A DNA stretch of 64,000 bases, from assembly GCF_003007685.1 (NCBI RefSeq), contig NZ_PXNN01000003.1, forward strand, positions 310,001 through 374,000. The letters are read 5' to 3'. The DNA comes from Marinobacter halophilus (GTDB lineage: Bacteria > Pseudomonadota > Gammaproteobacteria > Pseudomonadales > Oleiphilaceae). The position numbers and the translations under genes were made by a program. This document shows positions 57,332 to 64,000 of this stretch, one piece after another. Numbering within the stretch: position 1 is the first letter of the stretch; each line of letters opens with the position of its first letter. Below the pieces are notes generated by a model that did no database searches, was not told the DNA's origin, and saw only the letters and a program-made list of their open reading frames with translations.

Positions 57332-58279
57332 TTATTGACAGTTGTAAGCAACACCGTTGGCTGCATCGATCTTGCGGATGACTTCCCAGTGATTCTTGAA
57401 GGTAATCGGAACGAACTGGGCCTCACCGGACTTTGAGAACTCTTCTTCCAGAGCGGTACCTGTCCAGTCGAAGGTGAAGAATGCCTCCTGGATTTTTTCC
57501 TGCAGTTCCGGTTTCAGGTTGTGAGCCAGGCCGTAACCGGTAGTCGGAAAGGTTTGGGATTTATAAAGGCTGACAAGCTGGTCTTCAGTGACGACGTCGC
57601 GGCTGAGCATGCGATGCAGTACCGAGTTGGCCACGGCGGCCGCTTTGTAATCCTTGTTGGCCACACCCAGGATAGAATTATCGTGTTTGCCGGAAAACAC
57701 TGGCTCGAAATCCTCACCGGCGACCATGTTGTAGTCGGCTTTCAGGATAGCGGATGGCGCTTTGAAGCCGGAATTGGAGGTTTGTGAGGTGAACGCCATT
57801 TCACCACCACGGATATCTTCTACCTTGGCAATGCCAGAATCCGGATACGTGATGATTTCCATCTCATAGCCGAACGAGCCGTCAGCACCGGCCATCATGG
57901 CAAACGGACGTAAGCCTGCACAGGCAACCGCCAGCGGGTTTGAGCCGGTATTGAAACCCGCAATGTGCAAACGACCGGCGCGCATGGCTTCAATCTGGGC
58001 AGCGTTGGACTGAACCGGGAAGAACTGAACTTTTTTGCCGGTTTTGTTGGACAGGTGATCCAAAAATTCGGACCAGACTTCTTTGTAAACTGCCGGATCT
58101 TCAACCGGGGTGTAGGCGAATACCAGTGTTGACGGGTCTTTCAGGAGAGATGCATCGGAAGGGATGTCGGCAACCAGATCGCCGTCGTTGTCCTGATAGC
58201 GGCTGTCCAGTGTGAAGGCGCCGTGAGCCAGCATTGGAGTCAGCAAGGCGGCGCAGGTCAGCGTCAGAAATTTTTTCAT
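57332..58279 (-). CDS. phnD: Phosphonate/phosphite periplasmic binding protein PhnD
   Basis: The 315-residue protein has a signal peptide (about 1-20) and the PhnD/PtxB fold with LVFAYTPVEDPAVYKEVW, MRAGRLHIAGFNTGSNPLAV, MAFTSQTSNSGFKAPSAILK and a Tyr/Asp/Thr/Ser ligand pattern. It should bind phosphonate, phosphite or related oxyanion in the periplasm. No C-P lyase or phosphite dehydrogenase genes are in the window. The operon order is phnD-phnC-phnE-phnE-HAD. Confidence 0.93.
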   Translation of the reverse strand: MKKFLTLTCAALLTPMLAHGAFTLDSRYQDNDGDLVADIPSDASLLKDPSTLVFAYTPVEDPAVYKEVWSEFLDHLSNKTGKKVQFFPVQSNAAQIEAMRAGRLHIAGFNTGSNPLAVACAGLRPFAMMAGADGSFGYEMEIITYPDSGIAKVEDIRGGEMAFTSQTSNSGFKAPSAILKADYNMVAGEDFEPVFSGKHDNSILGVANKDYKAAAVANSVLHRMLSRDVVTEDQLVSLYKSQTFPTTGYGLAHNLKPELQEKIQEAFFTFDWTGTALEEEFSKSGEAQFVPITFKNHWEVIRKIDAANGVAYNCQ

Positions 58280-58462
58280 GATTTTTACTCTCAGGTCGAT
58301 TTTGGGATTCCTTTAGCCAGACCCTACGGCGCTCAGATGATGTTTTTATGACAACGCTGACAATGCGTGAGGTTTCACAAAAATGTCATTTGTAGTCTAT
58401 AACTTCCGAAACAGGATTAAGTTACGCCAGATTTACACCATTCGGTCTGAACGGAGTTTGAT
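58280..58462. promoter_or_regulatory. Divergent promoter region between phnD and the second Pot-like operon
   Basis: This 183-base gap is AT-rich and must hold both promoters. On the minus strand TTGTCAGCGTTGTCATAAAA (58340-58360 area) contains two TTGTCA repeats 9 bases apart; the classical Pho box has 11-base spacing, so PhoB control is only a suggestion. Confidence 0.4.
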
Positions 58463-59539
58463 ATGAAGGGTAAACAGGGAACGAAGCGGTTGGCAGCCAG
58501 CGCCTTGGTCGCCGCGCTGGGCATGTCAGGCGTGGTGAGTGCTGACGAACTTCGGCTGATCACTTGGGGTGGTTACGCCCCGGATGATGTGGTTGCCCAG
58601 TTCGAGAAAGAAACCGGTATTGACGTACAGATCACCCTTTCTAACAACGAAGACATGATCTCCAAACTCCGGGCCACCGGTGGTGCCGGTTTTGACCTGG
58701 CCCAGCCCAGCCAGGACCGTATTATCGGTATTCAGCGCCAGTTCAACATCTACCAGCCGATCGATTACAGCCGCATCCATACCGATCAGCTCCAGCCTTC
58801 CATGGTTAAAGCGACCCAGGAGGCCACCGAACTGGACGGCCAGTATTTCGGTGTGCCTTCCGTGTGGGGTACCAGCGGCCTGATCGTGCACCGTTCAGTG
58901 GCCGACACCGTCAAGGACTACACCGACCTGTGCCATCCTGCCGTGGCGGGCAAGGTTAGTTACCGCCTGAAGCGGCCCACTCTGATGGGCTTTGCCTTTG
59001 CCATGGGCATGGACCCGTTTGCCGCTTACAACAACCGGGAGGAATACCAGTCGATCATGGCCAAAGTCGAAGACAAACTGATCGACTGCAAAGACAACGT
59101 AAAAACCTACTGGACCGGCGGCGATCAGTTGTTGTCGCTGCTGCGCACCGGCGAAGTGACCGCCGCCATGGCCTGGGATGCCGGCGGCTGGAAGCTCAGC
59201 GCCGAAAATCCCGAGATCGGGTTTGTCGCGCCGGCATCCGGTGCTTTGGGCTGGATTGATACCTTTGCCATCCCACGCCGCAGTGAAAACGAAGACGCCG
59301 CCTACCAATGGATCAACTTCGTGATGCAGCCGGAAATCGCCGCGAGAATCACCAATGCCTCTGGCAACTTCACCGCTTCCAGAGCCGCGGACGAATTCGT
59401 GACGGCGGATTTACGCGATGCCTATCGCGCCAGCTTTGATGAACAGGCCATTAACAACATCAAGTGGTACCCGCCGGTGCCGCCGGGGCTGGAAACCATG
59501 GAAGGACAGGTACTGGATCGTGTTCAGGCCGCGAACTGA
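58463..59539 (+). CDS. Pot-like periplasmic binding protein (COG0687)
   Basis: The 358-residue protein has a signal peptide (about 1-27) without a lipobox, so it is soluble. It begins ELRLITWGGYAPDDVVAQFE, PotD-like in fold, but the PotD polyamine residues are not retained (no YNW..Y, no STYY), so substrate may be a different cation or osmolyte. A GGAG site precedes the ATG. It is the first gene of an ABCD operon with SBP-ATPase-permease-permease order. Confidence 0.91.
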   Translation: MKGKQGTKRLAASALVAALGMSGVVSADELRLITWGGYAPDDVVAQFEKETGIDVQITLSNNEDMISKLRATGGAGFDLAQPSQDRIIGIQRQFNIYQPIDYSRIHTDQLQPSMVKATQEATELDGQYFGVPSVWGTSGLIVHRSVADTVKDYTDLCHPAVAGKVSYRLKRPTLMGFAFAMGMDPFAAYNNREEYQSIMAKVEDKLIDCKDNVKTYWTGGDQLLSLLRTGEVTAAMAWDAGGWKLSAENPEIGFVAPASGALGWIDTFAIPRRSENEDAAYQWINFVMQPEIAARITNASGNFTASRAADEFVTADLRDAYRASFDEQAINNIKWYPPVPPGLETMEGQVLDRVQAAN

Positions 59540-59544
59540 TTTGC

Positions 59545-60639
59545 ATGGCGACAGAATCTGACCTTTCCTGTACCGGTCTGATCCGCCGCTTTGGTAATAA
59601 TGCGGCGGTAGACCATATCTCGCTGGACGTGCCTGCGGGCACGTTCTTTTCCATTCTCGGGCCCTCAGGTTGCGGTAAAACCACGCTGTTACGCCTGCTG
59701 GCGGGCTTCGATAAGCCCGATGAAGGCGATATCCATATCCGGGGCCAGCGCATGAACGATGTGCCGCCCAATCGCCGACCAGTGAACATGGTGTTTCAGC
59801 ACCTGGCCCTGTTCCCGACCATGTCGGTCGGTGACAACATCGGTTACGGCCTGAAACGTCGGAAGGTGGCAATCGTTGAGCGTCGCAAACGCATCGCTGG
59901 CGTGCTGGAACAGGTCGGATTGCCGGGACTGGAACATCGCAATCCCCAGGAATTGTCCGGGGGTCAGCGCCAGCGGGTGGCACTGGCCCGCTGTCTGGTG
60001 CTGGAACCGACACTGTTGCTTCTGGATGAACCTCTCGGCGCACTGGATCTCAAGCTGCGGGAGCAGATGAAAATCGAGCTCAAGCACCTGCAGAAGCAGT
60101 TCGGCACCACCTTCGTATACATCACCCACGATCAGTCTGAAGCCATGGTGATGTCAGACCAGGTGGCGGTGATGAAAGACGGTCGATTTGACCAGGTGGC
60201 ACCGCCGGAGGAGCTTTACCGGGAGCCTGCCACTCCGTTTGTGGCGGGGTTTGTGGGTGATAACAATCGATTGGCGGGAGAGGTGGTGTCGGTGATGGAT
60301 AACCTGGCGGAAATCCGGCTGGATGACGGCGAGTTGGTTCGTGGCCGAGTGGTTTCTGCGGGGCTGCAGCGTGGCGCCCGTGCCGAGCTGTATATCCGGC
60401 CGGAGTCACTGGTGTTCACCGACGAAGGCCTCAACCGGGGCTTTTCCTCGATGCAGGCAAAGGTGCGGACAACGCTGTTTGATGGTGCCAACAGTCGGGT
60501 CGAGGCAGACAAAAGTGGCCAGCCGGTGTACGCCCGCTTACCCCAGGATGGCTCGGCACCAAAACTGATGGCAAACAGTGCTGTCCGGCTGGCCTGGGAT
60601 CCGATGCTGGCCCGGGTGTTCGGGGCAGATAAGCCGTGA
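59545..60639 (+). CDS. Pot-like ABC transporter ATPase (PotA type)
   Basis: The 364-residue ATPase has Walker [10 protein letters not shown], signature [15 protein letters not shown], Walker B LLLLDEPLGALD, switch ITHDQSEAMV and a C-terminal TOBE domain. The ATG at 59545 lies 5 bases after the binding-protein stop; an upstream in-frame start lies inside that gene and is not used. It overlaps the next permease by GTGA. Confidence 0.95.
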   Translation: MATESDLSCTGLIRRFGNNAAVDHISLDVPAGTFFSILGPSGCGKTTLLRLLAGFDKPDEGDIHIRGQRMNDVPPNRRPVNMVFQHLALFPTMSVGDNIGYGLKRRKVAIVERRKRIAGVLEQVGLPGLEHRNPQELSGGQRQRVALARCLVLEPTLLLLDEPLGALDLKLREQMKIELKHLQKQFGTTFVYITHDQSEAMVMSDQVAVMKDGRFDQVAPPEELYREPATPFVAGFVGDNNRLAGEVVSVMDNLAEIRLDDGELVRGRVVSAGLQRGARAELYIRPESLVFTDEGLNRGFSSMQAKVRTTLFDGANSRVEADKSGQPVYARLPQDGSAPKLMANSAVRLAWDPMLARVFGADKP

Positions 60640-61496
60640 AATCCTCTGCCGGGCGCCTGTCACTCTGGTTATTGCTGACACCGTTTGTGCTGTGGATTGT
60701 GCTGCTGGTGTTGGTGCCACACCTGCAGATGCTGAGGGTGTCGTTTCAGGTGAGGGAAAGCTGGGACACAATCGCCTGGGGTGTGCAGCAGTATCAGAAT
60801 TTTTTCATCGAATCCTATTATTGGCGAACGTTTGTCCGAACCGGGGTGATGTCCCTGTTCACCACCTTCCTGACCCTGCTGATTGCCTTTCCCATTGCTT
60901 GGTACATCGCCAAGATGGCCCGGGGCCGGTCCAAGGGCATTCTGTTTATGGCCTGTCTGATTCCTTTCTGGGCCAGTGAGTTAGTGCGTACTTACGGCTG
61001 GATGATTCTGTTGCGCGAGAGTGGCCTGTTCAGTTCCTGGTTGCAGGCGCTGGGCTGGGTGGATGGCCCGGTGGAGATGCTCTATAACGATGTGGCGGTG
61101 ATTATCGGGCTGGTCTACAACGGCCTGTTGTTCATGGTGGTACCGCTGGTGACCACTCTCGATGGTATGGACGAGAATCTGGTGGAGGCCGGCTACGATC
61201 TGGGTGGTGGCCATGCCACGGTGCTGCGGGAAATTGTCGTGCCCTGGGCCATGCCCGGCATCGTCTCCGGCTGTATTGTGGTGTTCATGCTCACACTGGG
61301 CAGTTACCTGACGCCGGTGTTGATGGGCGGCAAGGACAGCGCCTGGTTTACCGAGCAGATTTTCACCCAGTTCATTACCCGCTTTAACTGGGAGCAGGGT
61401 GCCGCGCTCGGGGTGCTGTTGCTGGTGCTGTCATCGGTGATGGTCTGGCTTGGCTTGACGTTGTCCGGGCAGTCTCTGCGCAAAGTGATGGGGTGA
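60636..61496 (+). CDS. Pot-like ABC permease (PotB type)
   Basis: The 286-residue permease has six helices; WASELVRTYGWMILLRESGL and the EAA loop (DENLVEAGYDLGGGHATVLR) are PotB-like. The GTG start overlaps the ATPase stop. It is paired with the permease starting 5 bases downstream. Confidence 0.94.
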   Translation: MKSSAGRLSLWLLLTPFVLWIVLLVLVPHLQMLRVSFQVRESWDTIAWGVQQYQNFFIESYYWRTFVRTGVMSLFTTFLTLLIAFPIAWYIAKMARGRSKGILFMACLIPFWASELVRTYGWMILLRESGLFSSWLQALGWVDGPVEMLYNDVAVIIGLVYNGLLFMVVPLVTTLDGMDENLVEAGYDLGGGHATVLREIVVPWAMPGIVSGCIVVFMLTLGSYLTPVLMGGKDSAWFTEQIFTQFITRFNWEQGAALGVLLLVLSSVMVWLGLTLSGQSLRKVMG

Positions 61497-61500
61497 AGCG

Positions 61501-62355
61501 ATGATTCGTTCTGTGCCCCGGTCCCGGTTGTTTGATGGCGTTTACCTGGCCTATCTGGTGGTGTTTTTTGTGTATCTGGCGATGCCCCTGCTGGTGACCG
61601 CAGTGTTTGCCTTCAACGACTCGCCATTCCCGTCGTTGCCTTGGCAAGGATTCACCCTGGATTGGTACCTGGCGGATGGTTCTGAGGGCCGCACCGGGTT
61701 ATTTCATGACAGTGGTCTGCTCAGCGCGTTGTGGGTCAGTGCCAAAATTGCGGTCTGGGTAACCCTGGTCAGTGTGGCGCTGGGGTGTGTGAATGCGGTC
61801 TTGTTTGAGCGACTGCAGTTTCGGGGCAAGGAGTTTTTGTACCTGCTGATGCTGCTGCCCCTGGTCATCCCCGGCGTGATTCTGGGGGTATCCATTCTGG
61901 TGTTTTACAGCGGCACGGCAAACGAAGTGTCCCGGCTATGGGGCATTGAGCTGGATATGTTTCGGCCGGGTATGACCCTGGTGGTGATGGGCCAGGTAAC
62001 TTTTATCACCACGTTGGCAACGTTGGTGATTGCAGCCCGGTTGCGTAAGTTTGATCCACAGCTCGAGGAGGCCGCGCTTAACCTGGGCGCAACACCTTTG
62101 GTGGCGTGGTTTACCGTAACCCTGCCCTGGCTGATGCCCTCTATTGTCGGGGCGGCGGCTATGGCATTCTTGATGTCCTTTGAGAACTTCAATACCACGG
62201 TGATGCTTACCGGCAGCGACACCCCACTGACGGTAGCGCTGTTCAACCGTTTGCGGGAAGGTTCCACTCCGGTACTCAATGCGGTTGCGCTATTCCTGAT
62301 GGTGGTTTCTGCGTTGCTCGCCCTGTTCACCCTGCGACAAAAACGCTCGGAATAG
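61501..62355 (+). CDS. Pot-like ABC permease (PotC type)
   Basis: The 284-residue permease has six helices, VFAFNDSPFPSLPWQGFTLD after helix 1 and the EAA loop DPQLEEAALNLGATPLVAWF. It closes the second Pot-like operon. The ATG follows GGGGTGAAG. Confidence 0.94.
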   Translation: MIRSVPRSRLFDGVYLAYLVVFFVYLAMPLLVTAVFAFNDSPFPSLPWQGFTLDWYLADGSEGRTGLFHDSGLLSALWVSAKIAVWVTLVSVALGCVNAVLFERLQFRGKEFLYLLMLLPLVIPGVILGVSILVFYSGTANEVSRLWGIELDMFRPGMTLVVMGQVTFITTLATLVIAARLRKFDPQLEEAALNLGATPLVAWFTVTLPWLMPSIVGAAAMAFLMSFENFNTTVMLTGSDTPLTVALFNRLREGSTPVLNAVALFLMVVSALLALFTLRQKRSE

Positions 62356-62420
62356 GATTATTCTGTCACCTGAACTTACGGTCTATACTGCCAGCAGGTA
62401 TTCAACAAGCAGGTCAACCT

Positions 62421-64000
62421 TTGCGCCCCCTCCGTTGCCGTCATGCCATTGCGTTGGCCGTCATTGTGCTGCTGTCGTGGGTTCCGCTCGCCGGACACAC
62501 AGCCATACAACCTGTTGACGAGGGTTGGCAATATCGCTGGGGCGACTCCCCCCTGCGAGCCGACGGCACACCGCAGTGGATCCAGGAAAATGAGTCCGAG
62601 CACTGGCAAGCGATTGCGTTTCCTTCCAACCCGCCTGACCGGCAGGGCCGTGAACATGCCTGGTTTCGGGTAACTCTGCCGGAAGGCGAATGGTTTGCAC
62701 CGGTTTTGTACATCTACAGTGTGGACATCATTGTTCAGGCCTGGTTTCAGGGGGAGTTGCTCTACCAATACGGCACCTTTGATGATCAGGGCCGGGGCCG
62801 CTTTGAGGGCTGGCCCTGGCATCAGATCCCGCTGCCGGGCGACTACGAAGGCGAAACGATTTATTTCCGAGTGTTCTCGAATTACACCGATATCGGGCTA
62901 TGGGGCGAGGTTGCCATTCTGGATTACCCGGATCTGGTGCTGCACATCGTCGGCCGGTCCACCAAAAGCCTGGTCATTGCCGCCATTTCGGCACTAATCG
63001 CTCTGCTGGCGCTGATCTTCGGCTTCATCCAACGTGGCCAGCGCAGCTTCTTCAGTCTCGCCCTGTTCTCCTTGGCGACCGCAGTCATGCTGGTTGCCGA
63101 GAGTCAGGCCAGTCTGCTGATTGCCTACGCGCCGCTGACCTGGGACTACCTGGCTGCAGGCTCCTACTATTTGATACCGGTTGCACTGGCGCTGTTATTG
63201 CACCAATGGCTGTCAGAGCATCGTCCGTTGCTGATGGGCTGGCTCTGGAAATTCCATCTGATGTTTGCGGTAGCCGCTCTGGGGTTGGCGCTGGTGGGCG
63301 CGGTTGATCTGTCATCTACGTTCCCGGTGTTTGACGGCTTATTGCTGGTGTCACTGTTGCTAATGGCTGGCAGTGCCGGGGTTCGTTTCAAGCGGTTATA
63401 TCTGGAGCAGCAGGCGCTGTTGCTGTCCTGTGCGTTACTCGCAGGATTTCTGGTGGCCGATATGGCGGTGGCCCACGGCTTTATACCCTGGGCGCCGGTG
63501 CCGGTGAGTTGGGGAGCGCTGGCATTCTCATTAGCGGTGGTCAGCATCTCGGTTTGGCACTATGGCAGAACTCAAAAAGCGCTTCAGGAGCTCACGGTTG
63601 ACCTCGAGCAGAAGGTCGCTGAACGCACAGAGCGGGCCGAAACCATGGTGCAACGGGAGGTGGCCCGGTCCCGCCTGTTGGCGCTCGAGAGCAGCAAGGG
63701 TCAGAAGCTGGCGGGCGTGATCGCCGGGCTTCAGGATTGTTTTACTCTGGACCAGGCATTCGACCTGCTCTTGAGTGCACTCCCGGTGCTGTACTTGCCG
63801 ACGGACGGCTGTTTCTACCGGCTCACCAAAGCAGGTCAATACGAACGGGTATTGAGCTGGGGCCGGGTGACGGAGCAGGCCTTCCCTCTGGTTATGGATG
63901 GGCATGTTTCGCTCTTGGAACCGACAACGGTACCGGTCAGACATCAGTCCGTGCCCGAGCAACTCTGTTTTTACCTGAGAGTCGAACCTGATAACAATGG
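62421..64000 (+). CDS. 7TMR-DISM membrane sensor, N-terminal part (runs off the window)
   Basis: The open frame from TTG 62421 to the window edge encodes at least 526 residues: a signal peptide (about 1-27), a periplasmic 7TMR-DISMED2-like domain (about 30-165, with GDSPLRADGTPQW and NEPGYY-like beta pattern), seven membrane helices (about 175-385), a coiled coil (LTVDLEQKVAERTERAETMV) and the start of a GAF-like domain. Proteins of this type continue into a GGDEF or histidine-kinase output, outside the window. The TTG start is chosen because no ATG is in frame upstream and an AGG lies close to it. Confidence 0.85.
   Translation, partial: MRPLRCRHAIALAVIVLLSWVPLAGHTAIQPVDEGWQYRWGDSPLRADGTPQWIQENESEHWQAIAFPSNPPDRQGREHAWFRVTLPEGEWFAPVLYIYSVDIIVQAWFQGELLYQYGTFDDQGRGRFEGWPWHQIPLPGDYEGETIYFRVFSNYTDIGLWGEVAILDYPDLVLHIVGRSTKSLVIAAISALIALLALIFGFIQRGQRSFFSLALFSLATAVMLVAESQASLLIAYAPLTWDYLAAGSYYLIPVALALLLHQWLSEHRPLLMGWLWKFHLMFAVAALGLALVGAVDLSSTFPVFDGLLLVSLLLMAGSAGVRFKRLYLEQQALLLSCALLAGFLVADMAVAHGFIPWAPVPVSWGALAFSLAVVSISVWHYGRTQKALQELTVDLEQKVAERTERAETMVQREVARSRLLALESSKGQKLAGVIAGLQDCFTLDQAFDLLLSALPVLYLPTDGCFYRLTKAGQYERVLSWGRVTEQAFPLVMDGHVSLLEPTTVPVRHQSVPEQLCFYLRVEPDNN

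Noticed and set aside
58335..58362. Pho box upstream of phnD
   Set aside because: The TTGTCA repeats are 9 rather than 11 bases apart; not enough to call PhoB control.

Overview
The window reads as chromosomal DNA of a marine gammaproteobacterium, most like Marinobacter. The evidence is moderately high GC, dense co-directional operons with 4-bp ATGA/GTGA overlaps, a sodium-type PomAB flagellar stator, a Cry-DASH photolyase, an Anbu protease cluster and several osmolyte- or polyamine-type importers. This assignment is inference from gene content; no rRNA or other phylogenetic marker lies in the window. I saw no tRNA or rRNA gene, CRISPR array, prophage or insertion sequence. No gene-free stretch exceeds 300 bases.

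Layout. 1-720: the C-terminal end of a TonB-dependent, copper-receptor-like protein, closed by a terminator. 958-13856: a plus-strand export block with two RND adaptor/pump pairs, then a LolD/MacB-type ATPase, an FtsX-type permease and an AttH-like lipoprotein. 13853-17826 (minus): a complete four-gene Anbu cluster (permuted ATP-grasp, alpha-E, transglutaminase, proteasome-like Anbu). 18058-19760 (minus): pomA-pomB. 19835-24024 (minus): a compact five-gene set running from a Cry-DASH photolyase through a small DUF6231-like protein, a CrtI-like flavoprotein and two small conserved proteins. 24184-25485: a BdlA-like double-PAS chemoreceptor. 25549-29315: an SDR, an old yellow enzyme, a NemR-like TetR repressor and glutathione-dependent formaldehyde dehydrogenase, with two near-identical operators. 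29355-31126 (minus): an orphan MotA/TolQ plus OmpA-type stator. 31247-35315: mixed metabolic genes (DJ-1/PfpI, RNase J-like, cytochrome b, cytochrome c', thioesterase). 35287-38820 (minus): a zinc-uptake operon with two Zur-like boxes, a DUF1826 protein and a His-rich outer-membrane barrel, but no ATPase gene. 39047-46916: signalling and housekeeping genes (periplasmic binding protein, diguanylate cyclase, YchJ, rhodanese, RarD, LysR, cation efflux, SixA-CHAD fusion). 47150-50083: a Cache chemoreceptor and a lone TRAP binding protein. 50135-62355: potABCD, a phnDCEE-HAD operon in the opposite direction, and a second Pot-like importer with its binding protein first. 62421-64000: the start of a 7TMR-DISM membrane sensor that runs off the end.

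Together the genes suggest an organism invested in envelope export, reactive-carbonyl and electrophile defence (old yellow enzyme, SDR, formaldehyde dehydrogenase, DJ-1 family), light-damage repair, scavenging of zinc, polyamines and phosphonate/phosphite, and motility or biofilm decisions (two chemoreceptors, a cyclase, PomAB). The points most worth follow-up are the Anbu cluster, the shared operator pair around the NemR-like gene, the zinc operon without its ATPase, the orphan stator pair, and the photolyase operon with its uncharacterised partners.
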